Below are positions 33,246-45,176 of a DNA stretch of 64,000 bases, piece after piece; positions within the stretch are counted from its first letter, which is position 1, and each line of letters opens with the position of its first letter. Made by a program: the position numbers and the translations under genes. This stretch comes from Paraphaeosphaeria minitans (Eukaryota; Ascomycota; Dothideomycetes; Pleosporales; Didymosphaeriaceae): NCBI GenBank assembly GCA_015832175.1, contig WJXW01000013.1:806001-870000 (forward strand), written 5' to 3'. Below the pieces are notes generated by a model. It was given only the letters and a program-made list of their open reading frames with translations, searched no databases and was not told the origin of the DNA.

Positions 33246-34450
33246 GAACCTCCCCTTTTAGCTGCGGTCCTCTACAGTATACTATAGCCTTAATAAAAAC
33301 CTTATCTTATAGAAAAAAAAAAGTGCCTATAGGGGTGCACGTTGCGTATGTAATAACAATGTGTTATAAGTAAATAGTGTATATTGTAAACGCATTATGC
33401 GTGTTGTTTATTATAAGGCTCTTACGCCTTCTGTTTACTATAGCCTTTTGTAATATAGGGTAGTAGGGCTATATATTATTAATGTTATTTTAATCTTCGT
33501 GTGCTCTCTACCTATATAATACATAAATAATATATTATTAGTGTAGATAGAGCGCTTAATCTTTAAATAACCCCTTTAATTACCTAAGATGCTGTACTAC
33601 TTAGTACCTAAATATATTAAGAAGTCTAATCTCTATAATACTACTACCTTTGCATTTAGTAAAGATACTAAGTGCGTAGACTATAATGTAGTGCTTATAA
33701 CTTATATACGCTGTATGTAGAACTTAGTAAAACTCTCTAAGGACTATACTAAAAATAATAATAAGCACTGTAACTATTATATTAAAGGTAATTGCGAAAA
33801 ATATAACTTAGTATATCTAGAGTTGCGCGTTATATATGCGCTTTAGCTAATACTTATAGGTACTAAAGGCAATAAATAGGTGCCTTAATTACCTATACAC
33901 CCTTTGTAACTACTACTATATTATAGTTATAGAGACTTTAGGTAAGTAGCGTAAAATAGATAAGCGTATAAAGGTAGTAGGCCTAAAGCTAGCTTATTAC
34001 TAAAAGTGATTTAACTTAGAGCTAGCTAACTACTAGTGTGTTATAGCTTATATTAGTATACTTATAAGTGTGGCGACTTAGGTGCCTACTACTAGCCCTT
34101 AGTATCTAGGCTTAATCCTAGTAAAGTAGCGTTAGATTACTAATACTTTTAAAGTAGTTATTCCTTTTATATAGTAGATAGTAAGTTTGCACCTTTCCTA
34201 TACTTTAAATATATATTAATAACTTATTCTAGATTAATTTAGCGTCTGCTTTTTGCCGTAATAAGGGCAACTTAGATAATAGTAATAAAGAGAGTAAAGA
34301 GGAGGTTACTACTAGAGGTATAGTAGGTAAAAATAGTAAGGATAGTAAGGATAATAAAGATAATAAGTAGTAGGGGTGTAGGCAGCGCGTAGTTTAGTTA
34401 GATTACTTCTTAGAAGCTAGCCTATAGGCCTTAAGTAAATACCCCTAATA
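33246..34450. other. Element B 3' region with an unidentified degraded plus-strand frame
   Basis: Between B's chromodomain and its 3' LTR lie 1.2 kb that do not read as retrotransposon protein on B's strand. On the plus strand, from about 33,586, a degraded frame begins with MLYYLVPKYIKKSNLYNTT and later has a His/Cys-bearing stretch (KHCNYYIKGNCEKYNLV) where Tyr codons could be mutated Cys. I do not recognise it. It may be an accessory or captured gene, or coincidence. Confidence 0.35.
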
Positions 34451-34559
34451 AGGTATAAGTGCTCTATAAGCTATAGTACTCTATAATAATATATATTATA
34501 TCTATATTTTATATACTCTTATTATATCTTTTACTTTTTTTTTAAATGCGTAGCTCTTT

Positions 34560-37500
34560 TCCCTTTAAAGGTTTAGACTAGGTTATCTATATCTTTAAAG
34601 TCTAACTTTAGAATCTAGGTGTCTTAAGTCTTATTATAGCCTTTCTAGTAGAGTAGGTATTACTTTTACCCTTTTCCTATTTACTTAGCTAGGATTTCTT
34701 CTACTTCCTAGGCTTCTCTTCCTTTAGGTGTAACTTCTAGTAGCTAGGTATTAATATTTTCTACTCCTAGCCTTAGTTTCTATTATTTAAGAAAGGAAAT
34801 ATAAAATATATTATAAATATAATAGTATAGTAAGAAGAGTAAGTAGTATACCTATATTCTAACTGCGTCCTGCACTTAAAAGGGCCTAATAAATTTTCTT
34901 AATAGCTTTTTACTTAGTTATTAAGGCATATATATATTCTTTGTGCTAAGTAGGACGAAGTTGCCTCTCTAGAATAACTCTTACTTATACTTCTTATTAT
35001 AGTACTAGCTCTAATACTCTTATACTAAGTATAGGTGCTCTATAAGTAATGTGTGTACACTATATATACATTTTACTCTCTTAACTATATCTAGTAGCTC
35101 CCCCTCTAGCCTACTATCTATAGGAGGCGTAGTAAGAATAGGGCGCTTACTATATACTATATAGAAAGGCGTTATTTTTATTAAATTATAGATAGAGTTA
35201 TTATATGTAAATTGAGCTATTAGGAGCAGTTTAACCTAGTTTATTTATAGAGGTATAATAAATATGCGAAGGTATTATTTAAGTGTCCAATTCTAGCGCT
35301 CTGTTTGCTTATCTATTTAAAGGTAGAAAGTAGTGCTAAGCTTACGCTTTACCTATAGTTAGTAGTATATTTCTGCCTAAAAAGTAGAGGTAAAGGTAGA
35401 GCCCTTATTAAATATAATACCTTTCTAAATACTAGACTCTAAGATAACCTCTTAAAAGTAGGCTTCTATAAATTCTTTTATATCCTATATTTTCTGTGTA
35501 AGGATATAAATAGCTATTTTAGAGAAGTAGTATATAATTATAAAGATTATATTAAAAGTGTAGCTGCCTTAATCCTTTACTAGTAGGAATCTAGTTATAA
35601 AGTCTAGTAAGACTTCTTTAAAGATATCTTTTAGCGTTAGAAGAGGTAATAGCTAGCTATACTTATTATACTTTAGAGCTTTACTTCTTTAGTAAATAGT
35701 ATAAGTCTTTACGTACTTCTAAACATCTTAACCTATAAGAGGCTAATAGTAGGTCCTCTTAATAGCTTTAAGCGTTCTATATACACTAAAGTAGCCTACT
35801 ATATATATATTATAGTGCTAGAACAAAATCTTTACCTAATTACTAGTTTATCTAGAATATATAATCTACTATTATACTTTAGGACTTCTATTTTATTAAA
35901 GCGCTATACTTGCGCCTTACTACTACTTTAAGTGCTTCTTTTATACTTTAAGCTAGTAATATGCTTAATAGTAAAGGTGTAACGGGTAGATCACGATATT
36001 GTTGTGGTGTTGTGGTATCTAGCGCCAAGGCCTTATAGAGGGTCTGTGCGCTAAGCGAGCCAGCTGCGCAAAACCTACGCCGCGCGTCAACTTGACACAA
36101 GACAAGAATTATTCTATTAATATTACTAGAGTCATCCTTTTACTGTCCTTCCTGGTGTGAAGCAAGTACTATTGCCTATAACTAGACCTCACACATCGCC
36201 TATTATACTTATTATAGGTTTAGCTTCTGTATAGCGCGCATACTACGTAAGTTATTATAGTTACTTAGTACTTAAATTATGTACTATATGCTATCTAGAT
36301 AATATCTCTATTACTTAAAGTAGTAGACAATAGTAAGGAGCTTAAGGTTATATATTTTACAATTTAGCTCTGCTGCTTAAAGTTTTCTTAGTATAAAAGT
36401 AACTAGGTGCTACTTTTAGTCCTTAAATAGCTGCGAAAGAATACTATATATTATAAAAGTAGATATATTAGTCTCTAATTAGATTAGTAGCGCAGGGTTA
36501 AAGTAGCGTAAGATAGGCGCACTTAAGAAGTGTGTTTTAAGTATTTTAAAAGTATTATTAGCTTCTAGTAACTATTAGAACACTTAGTTCTTTTTAAGTA
36601 GGTTTAAGAGAAGAGTAGTTTTTTATATATATACCTTAATAAATCGCCTATAAAAGTTTATAAAGCCTAGAAATAACTAGAGTTCTTAGATACTAGTTAG
36701 CTATAGCTATTCTATAATAGTTACTATACGCGTAGGATTAGCGCAGATTCTTTACGTAGTTATAATAAAAGTAAGGAAGTAGACTTCGCCTAAGGCAAAT
36801 ATATACTTAGTTAAATTAATAAAAAGTTTAGCCTTACGTAGTAATTTAAGTATAACGTAGATAGCGCGCTAATAAAGCGTAAAATTCTTATTATAGGTAT
36901 AGATAAGTATATTATCTAGGTATATAATATATATGTAATTTAGGTGTAGTGCTAGTGCCTTATTAATATATACCTAGAAGCTCGCAAGGGTATTAGTTAA
37001 GCTAAATAGTATTACTAAGTATTTAAAGTAGCTATAGTAAGTTTAGAATATAGTTTTCTACTTGTCTCCTACCTAGATCTAAATTCTATAGTAGGCGTTA
37101 CGAAGATTAAGGGTCGTATAGTAGTATACGCCTAATAGGTAGTTAAGCGTCTCTCTAACTAAAAGTAGTAAGTAATAATTCGTAATAGTAATTATGTTAA
37201 GGCCCTAATAATCTACGTAAAGCTATAAGGTGTTATCTTTTTTAGAGATAAATAGAATTAGTGCTTTAGCTAGGCTAGTGCTATACCTAATCTATCCCTT
37301 TTTTAAGGTATTTTTTAGATACTCCTAAAGTACTTTAAGCTCCTGCTCTAAGAGATTATAAAATAGTCTATAAGGAGGTTCCTTTCCCTCTATAATAGGG
37401 ATAGTATAATTAGACTTTTTAAAATTTAGTAGAGTAGACGCTGCTTTTTTATTAAATATATTACTATATTCGCGTAATACATTAGAAATGCGTAGTACTT

Positions 37501-39160
37501 ACACTATACACGCTTTATTAATGCGCGCTAGGTGCTCTAAGCTTATACTAGTTGTCTATAAGACCCCTAAAAAGAACAAATCTAAGCTAGTATACTCTAT
37601 ATTATCTTTAAAGTCCCTTATAGTAATAAGCTATATTAAAGCTATAGTATAGCTTTAGCGCTATATTTATAAGCTATAATTAAAGTAGATATTACCTTTT
37701 TATAGGAAAGAGTTACTAAGTAAGAGAGGAATCCTTTCTTTATTAACGCTATAGATAGTAGTCTTTATTCTACGCTCTATCTCTATATTATCTATAATAC
37801 GTATCTAGAGTGTATAGGCAGCGTAGGTGCTTTACCTTTAGGCCCTAATTTATTCTAGTTTAGGGAGCTTAGCCCTTTTAATAGTCTTTAGATTTATTTT
37901 AATAGTAACAATCTAGCTAATTAGGCTAATATTAGCTTATAGTTAAGAATTATTTAGAGTTTTCTCTCTAAGCCTATGTCTCTAGCTACGCTACACGTGC
38001 GCTTTATACCTAGTAAGATATAAATTAGTAGGCGCCTTACTGTACCTAGGTTATAGATAACACTTAGCCTTTTCCTGTATAGTTTACTTATATAGGAATC
38101 TAGTTAGGATTACTACCTCTATATTTATTAGTATAGTAGCTAGTTTTATAGCACTTATAGTAGGTAACACTTTTCTTATTTTAGGTTTTACTATTACCTT
38201 TAGGTGTTTAGTAGTTTAGCGTAGTATTCTTAGATTTCTTTAATATATAATATAAGCTTAACTCCTATATTATAGGTGCATAGCGTAGGTTTTACTTAAG
38301 CGTAGAGCCTAAAGCGATAAAGTCTTCTCTAGTTATAGGCACCTAATAGTAGTTAGTAATAGCCCTCTATAGCTTAGGTTTAAGCTTAGAGAAGAGGTGG
38401 TACACTTTTTACTTTTTAGTATAAGGTATAAGTTAATCTTTAAGGATATTAAGGTAGGTTATAAAGAAGTAAATAGTTTAGTCTCTTCGCTATATTACCT
38501 AAGTATACGCTATAGCTACTTCTAGGCTATAATTTACTAGATCTAAAAGTAAGTTAAGTATATACTGCTTAAAGTACTTCTAGGTAGGTGTTTTTCCTTT
38601 AGCTTTAAAGGTGCACTTATAGTATATATACTATAGTTTTTTTAGGTTGCCTATAAGGTACTATATTACCTAAATAACCTTATTTCTATCCTACACAAAT
38701 TCTTATAGTAAAAGGCGAAAGGCCACCTTATAGGAATAGAAGAATTTGTAATACTCCTTAAAGTTCTTGCCTTTATATTTAGTAAGGTCTTTAGGTTAAA
38801 GCGTATACTTAACATATATTACTACGTATGCTATAGGCGCGTCCTACTTATATATATTAGTAGATAGGATTTTAATATTCTTAGTAGTAGCTACTACGCT
38901 AGGGGTTTAGCTTATACTTTTAAGTTAGGAGATTTTATTTTCTAAAGTATAAAATCAATATATAGCGTAAAGCTTATTATACTTCTTTTTAGTAACTAGA
39001 ATACGCTACTTAAGTATTAAAAGTAGGCTTAAGTTACATATTACTAGCTCTCCTCCTATATACTAGATAAGAGGGTTTTTACTACCTTTAGGGGCTTTAG
39101 GTAAGATCTACCCCTTACTAGTAGCTTATATAACTCTAGGAGCTATCCTTAGACTGTTAT
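34560..39160 (-). pseudogene. Element B gag-pol with chromodomain, degraded
   Basis: Reading leftwards on the minus strand: gag about 39,160-38,340; a zinc-knuckle region near 38,150; reverse transcriptase about 37,400-36,890 (FISKKDN-like, LYVDYQGLN, YLDN from YLDD); RNase H about 36,500-36,270; integrase core about 35,650-35,000 (DFIT, KGIIFNKGSTFTSTF, QTER); and a C-terminal chromodomain at 34,740-34,560 (EVEEILAK, KGYNKT, DNLV). Stops fall where Trp or Gln belong, for example before EVEEILAK and KGYN. Chromodomains tether integration complexes to heterochromatin marks. The integrase N-terminus is missing at the stray LTR. Confidence 0.83.
35978..36193 (+). repeat. Solo LTR inside element B, least mutated copy
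   Basis: 216 bp, TGTAACGGG...CCTCACA, opposite in orientation to element B. No target duplication is visible (AAAGG left, CATCG right). Compared with element A's intact copy at about 63,440-63,822, roughly 385 bp of element sequence are missing at this point. It keeps many CA dinucleotides lost in the other LTRs. Confidence 0.82.
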
Positions 39161-39176
39161 AGATAAAGTATTATTA

Positions 39177-39392
39177 TATAAGGTCTAGTTATAGGCAATA
39201 GTACTTACTTTACACTAGAGAGGATAGTAAAAGGATAACTCTAGTAATATTAATAGAATAATACTTGTCTTGTGTAGAGTTAACGTGTAGTGTAGGTTTT
39301 ACGCAGCTAGCTCGCTTAGCGCACAGACCCTCTATAAGGCCTTGGCGCTAGATACCACAACACCACAACAATATCGTGATCTACCTATTACA
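39177..39392 (-). repeat. 5' LTR of element B
   Basis: 216 bp, partner of 33030-33245. The right flank TATTACTAAC resumes element A's gag. Confidence 0.9.
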
Positions 39393-40574
39393 TATTACTA
39401 ACTACTATTAGGTGCCTATAACTAGGGAAGACCTTATTACTTTAGGCTCTACGCTTAAGCGAAACCTACGCTGTGCACCTATAATATAGGAGTTAAGCCT
39501 ACGTTATATATTAAAAGAAATTTAAAAATGCTACGCTAAACTACTAAATATCTAAAGGTAATAGTAAGACTTATAATAAGAAAAGTGTTACCTACTATAA
39601 GTGCTATAAAACTAGCTACTATACTAATAAATATAAAGGTAGTAATTCTAACTAGATTTCTATATAAGTAAACTATATAGGAAAAGGCTAAGCCTTACTT
39701 ATAATCTAAGTATAGTAAGGCGCCTACTAATTTATATTTTACTAGGTATAAAGCGCACGTGTAGTATAACTAGAGACATAGACTTAGAGAGGGAACTCTA
39801 AATAATTTTTAATCTATAGGCTTATATTAGCCTAATTAGCTAGATTATTACTATTAAAATAAACCTAAAGCCTATTAAAGGGGCTAAGCTTCCTAAACTA
39901 GAATAGATTAGGGCCTAAAAGTAGAGCACTTATACTACTTATACGCTCTAGGTGCGTATAATAGATAATATAAGAGTAGAGTGTAGAATAAAGACTACTA
40001 TTTATAGCGTTAATAAGAAAGGGATCTCCTTTCTACTTAGTAACTCTTTCTTAAAAAAGGTAATATCTGCTTTAATTATAGCTTATAAATATAGCGCTAA
40101 AGCTATACTGTAGCTTTAATATAGCTTATTATTATAAAGGACTTTAAAAATAATACAGAGTATACTAGCTTAGATTTATTTCTTTTAGGGGTTTTATAAA
40201 TAACTAGTATAAGTTTAGAGTACCTAGCGCGTATTAATAAAGTGTATATAGTGTAGGTACTACGTATTTCTAACGTATTACGCGAATATAGTAATATATT
40301 TAATTTTAAAGTAGCGTCTACCCTACTAAATTTTAAGGAATCTAATTATGCTATCCTTATTATAGAGGGAAAGGAACCTGTTTATAGACTACTTTATAAT
40401 CTCTTAGAGTAGAAGCTTAAGGTATTTTAGAAGTATCTAGAAGATGCCTTAAAAAAGAGATAGATTAGGTATACTACTAGCTTAGCTAAAGTACTAATTC
40501 TATTTATCTCTAAAAAAGATAACACCTTATAGCTTTACGTAGATTATTAGGGCCTTAACGTAATTACTATTAAG
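39393..40574 (+). pseudogene. Element A gag-pol, middle piece
   Basis: Continues gag from 33029. A zinc knuckle survives in mutated form (CYKTSYYTNKYK after YYK near 39,595-39,650), then protease and the first part of reverse transcriptase (LILFISKKDNTLQLYVDYQ). The frame is cut after NVITIK at 40574, where element D begins. Numerous stops are present. Confidence 0.78.
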
Positions 40575-40812
40575 TGTTGGTTTGGCTTAATCTGCAATTA
40601 AGCATTTAAGGGTTAATAGTATACTATTGTGTAAAGGGTAAGAAGTAGGTTTAATTAATTACGTCTTGTCTATTGTATAAAGGGGCACTAAGGGCTTTAT
40701 AAAGTCTCTGCCTCTTAGCGCTAACCTAAGTAGTAGGTCCTTATGCGGGTTCCTATAGGTAGGTAGGCCCCCACTTCATCTAGTATTACTTATATAATAA
40801 ACTGTACAGACA
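40575..40812 (-). repeat. 3' LTR of element D
   Basis: 238 bp, TGTTGGTTTGGC...GTACAGACA, the same length as its partner at 62218-62455. In the stretch compared, every difference between the two is a transition. Confidence 0.93.
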
Positions 40813-42199
40813 TTAGTAACTTTTCTTTTGTATAATAGCCTATATTTATTATACGCTTTCCTTTCCTGTCCTTCTCTATCTATATAGTTAGCCTTCCCCT
40901 ATTAGAATAGGTTGTAGGGTAAGTGCAGTGTTACTATGTAGTAGAAGTTCTATTTACACCTACTCTTATATAAATAGGTAGTAATAGCTAACCTACTTAG
41001 TTTTTACCTTACCTCCTTATACAGTAGTAGAGCTGTATCGCATAATGTAGCTCTTTCTAGGTATATGCCTTGTGCGTAAATAGAAGGTAGGGTGTTAAGC
41101 GATACAATGCTTAGCGCTAGGTCTTAGTAAGTAGGTATAAAAGGATGTCTCCTAGCTCCTCTAAACCCTCTCTTCTTTATTCTACTTTAATGTATATATA
41201 CCTTCCTCCTTTCTTGCTTTATTCTTTTTAGTGTTCTAGTGTTTAGTAGCTAGTGCTCTATTACTAGTAAATATGTATAGCTTTTTTATATAATACTAAT
41301 TTTTAATAAAACATATACACATACACACACACTTACTATTATATAATAGCTAATAACACTATTAGTCTATTAGGCGCTAGTGCCCTTACTACTAGTATCT
41401 TTGTGCTAGTTATTATAGGCTAGACTAGATTATATATCTAGATTAACCTCCCTACTAGTTCACCTAGTATAAGGGCCTTTATACAAAGCCTAGCGGTAGA
41501 TATATAATAAATCTTCTAGAGCATCTTTATTTTTATTATATAATGCTAATAGGTGTAGGATAAAGAGGCTAGAGTGGCCTAAATACCCTCCTAGGATATT
41601 GTTATGCAAATCCTAGTTAGTATAAACCTCTAGCGGTAGGCTGCTCACGTTGTATAATATAAGGGATATTAGTAAGCAGTGCTTATCTAGTCGCGCGGCT
41701 AAGTTTAAAATAAGCCTTATACTTACTTATACAGCACTGCTAATACTAGTAATTAGGTGTTTCTAGATTGTTATATAATCCTAGGTTATAAGTCTAGATT
41801 GTGCGGCGCCTATGTGTAGAAGTTACACAGTGCTTGTTGTAAGCGTTATGCATAGGGGGGGGTAAATATTTTTATTGCATAAAAGGGTAGGTAGGCCTAG
41901 TCTTAAGATATCTAAATTATTAATATAGAAAATATATTCTTTAATATCTTTATATAATCTCCTGTGATGTGTTCCCTCTTTTATAATAAAACTATAATGT
42001 TAAATTAGTAGTAGGGCTTATATAGCCTAAAAATAAATATGTCTGTGCGAAGTTGTAGTAAGTTAGATAGAAGAAAAGAAATTTTTTTTTTTTTTTTTTA
42101 AATAGTAAGTAAAATAACAAAAGAAATATTATATAGTAGAGTAGTTACTCTATTATATAGTCCTTGTTAATTCTATCTACTAAAGCCTTAATAGTAATG

Positions 42200-44843
42200 T
42201 GTAGTTTATTTATTAAGATTAGTGTTTAGAGTGCCTAGTTAGGTGCTTTCTTTGTATAAGTATTAGTAGGATTATCTTTGCTATTAATCCACCTAATCTC
42301 TGTAATTTCCTATTTTTTATACAACTCCCTAATTAACATAATGTTAATTATAAGGCGTTTTTTATTTATAGTGCCTAGTTGTACAAGGCATTCGTACAGG
42401 GATTTCGAGTTAGTATAGACTATAATAGGAATTAGAGGGATCTAAAGTGTTTATATAATTTATTAGAGTGTTATGCTTAATATAATTGCATTATTAAAAC
42501 TGCCTACTAGACTATATAATTCGCTTACTAGAACACTTCTAGTTACTCTTTTACACTTTACTAAGTTCTAGTAGATAATATTACTATAGATCTTAAAGTT
42601 CTAAGTCGTTATACAATATTCCTCTACTAGTATAATAATAAAGCTAAGCTGTAAGCTTAGGTCTCTATTATTAGCAAAAGAGTTATTTATAAAGATAAAC
42701 AGCTTCGTGCGACCTAGGTTAAGTGGAATAAATTTTAGTCCTCTTTATATATTTTAAATTTGCTAGTTTAAACGCATGTTTAGTGCCTTAATATTTTCTT
42801 CTATTAGTACTGTTGTTTACGCGGTAATAGATAGGTTAAATGTTACTTCTAGTTAGTAAACTAAAGAGATATATACACCTCTTACTTATTATATAATATA
42901 TTAGTGTGTAGCGTTTTTATCCTAGGGATTAATTGTGTAAAGGCTTTTAGCCTATCCCTTCTATTCTAAGGTAATAACACTCTAGGTAAGTTAGATTTTA
43001 CCTCTATTAAACTTAATTATCCTATTTTGTATTAAAACGCTTTTGTCTTTTATATAAAACTTTATAGTATAGAGCTACTCCTCTTCTTATTATATAAAGC
43101 TTTCTGTAACCACACTAAGGGTGTTATTAGTCTAGAGTTTAGTAATGCTAAACATCTTAAGTCACTTATCTATAATAAGTAGGCATAGGTTATACGTTAA
43201 CATATATATCCTTAGTTTCTCCTTATAGTAGTTGTGGTATGTCTTAAACTAATAGAGACCTAATTCTACTACGCTATATAGAGGTTATATAACTTATAGA
43301 ATTGTGTTTAGTAGGAAGAAATCGCGCATTTCTACTAGTAGTTAGGCGTATAATATGTGAAGAAGTTTATTAGTAGACTATATATAGGCCTAAGTAATAT
43401 CTTTAAGCTTAATGTGCATGTTGTACAACTAAATTAGTATTATAAAAAGAGCTAATAGCAACCTCTAGCTTATACGCTAAATAGTAGGGGATTATATAAA
43501 GATCTCCTTTTTTTCTTTGTCTAAATAGCTAGTAAAGACAAGTTTTAATTTCTTATATAGTTAGGTTGTCTTACCCTTAATCTCTTGTACAAGACGTAGG
43601 TTAAAGATATAGCTAGGTTATTTATTAGGGTTATATAACAAGATCTTAAAAGTGCTATTAGTAATAAAGGTATTTATTTCTACTATATCTAATTCTTTAA
43701 AGGGCTAGTTAAGTATAGTAATAACGCTATCTATACAAAGCTTTAGTATAAGCTTAAAGTTATCTTTTTTTTTTTAGATAATAAACTAAGTATTTAGTCT
43801 TCCTAATCTTTATTAAGCTTCACCTAATTATACAACTATAGTAGTTTAGTTCTTCCTAGGTCTTCCCCTTAGCCTTAGCTTTAGAGTTTTAATTCGTGCA
43901 GCTATAGAAGTATCTATATTCTATAGTTCCTGTGTACTGTCTTTAGTTGCGCGATAGTATAGTTTAACCTATATATAGCGTAGTTTTAGAGGTCTATTTT
44001 TAAGCTCTAGAATAATGTCTCTTCCTTTAATACTCTTAATCTTATATAGTTCTTACTATCCCTTCTTTTCTCTCTAGGCTATAACTTTAGAGCCTAGTAG
44101 GAGTGCAAGGGTTCTGTGCGATAATAGGCTATTCCTAGTGTTAATTATATAAGTAACTTTAACTTTAGCTCTATCCTTCTTAAGTATTTTTATTACTTTC
44201 TAAACTATATTAGCTTAGGCAATTAGTTCTAGTAAGGGTAGAGAGTTCTTATTAATCCTTAGGTAGGCACTAAAGACTAGGAGGGTAGGTACTATAATAT
44301 TAGGCCTAGCTATATTATTTAGTGCCTTTACTACTATCTATAGCACTATTTTATTATCTATATAACTATTAATCTTAGCTCTTAGAATATTATACGCTTA
44401 GTATAGTAGTGTATATACTTTTTTAATCTTACTTATAGCCTAGTGTGCCTCTACTAGTATTTGCCTATATTCTGCCCTAACTATCTTTACACAATTCTAA
44501 AACTTATTAGAAGCGAAGTTAGTTCCTAGGTTATAAATAATGTAATCTAGTGGGCCTTAGTATATATTAATTTAGCATTTTGTTAAGGCATCCTAGGTGT
44601 CTTATACAGTTATTAATCTTAGGAATTAGGCTACCTAAAATAATATGTCTATATTAATAACGTGTAGGATATCCCTTTTACTAATTTATACAATATTAAT
44701 AATAATCTTATAGTTAAAGTATAAGTTATTTTAGATAGAGAACTTAAAGCGTCTTAGCGCTTAGTTATATAACTAGTAGTAGTAATAGAACTTTCTTACT
44801 TCTTCTAGTATAGAGCTCTCTACTTTATGCCCTACTTAAGTAA
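42200..44843 (-). pseudogene. Element D pol, 3' part (integrase core, RT, RNase H)
   Basis: The minus strand carries copia-type pol remnants. RNase H reads SVLVSELYSLVG, PIIVYTNSKSLYECLVQLG and EITEIRWINSKDNPTNTYTK, ending near 42,230. Reverse transcriptase remnants lie at about 43,900-42,900. The integrase core is cut at 44,843 by E1. A 17-18-bp T run near 42,084 lies just past its 3' end. Confidence 0.75.
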
Positions 44844-44848
44844 GAAGC

Positions 44849-45043
44849 TGTTGAAGTAAAACACTCACTTCCGTAATTCTTTCTGGATCTACTAATTCAG
44901 ATCACGGGATTCTTACTAAGAGGCTCATTTCTTTTGTATATAGTCTGCCCTTTTAGCATCCTTTCCTACAATTAGCTCTTTATATTCTTTACAACTCTGC
45001 TCCTAAATATCCTGTGATAGTTTAAGCCCTTTTTACCATAACA
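44849..45043 (+). repeat. 5' LTR of E1
   Basis: 195 bp, TGTTGAAGTAAAACACTCAC...ACCATAACA. One of four direct copies of this LTR in the window. Confidence 0.94.
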
Positions 45044-45176
45044 GTTATAAGCCTAGCGCTTAGAATATAGGATAATTCTCCCTGCCTACTTAGTAATGCT
45101 CAAATTATTATACAACACTCTATTTAGAACCTCTCTACAATATAACCCCCTATTTCTAATTACAAAAATTATTAAA

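Larger units (their letters stand above)
33030..39392 (-). mobile_element. Element B: Ty3/gypsy chromovirus-type retrotransposon inserted in A
   Basis: Two 216-bp LTRs in the same minus orientation bound 6.36 kb: 3' LTR 33030-33245 and 5' LTR 39177-39392. TATT flanks both ends (33026-33029 and 39393-39396), and B's own gag gives the uninterrupted target sequence. A polypurine tract (AAAAGGGGAGG on the minus strand) sits just inside the 3' LTR. The internal order on the minus strand is gag, protease/RT, RNase H, integrase, chromodomain, as in chromoviruses. A stray LTR (35978-36193) replaces part of the RNase H/integrase junction. All frames are broken. Confidence 0.88.

Noticed and set aside
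42084..42101. Poly-T tract as a possible poly(A) tail of a retroposed copy
   Set aside because: It lies inside element D between RNase H and 3' LTR with no target duplication around it; a simple A-run in the element explains it.
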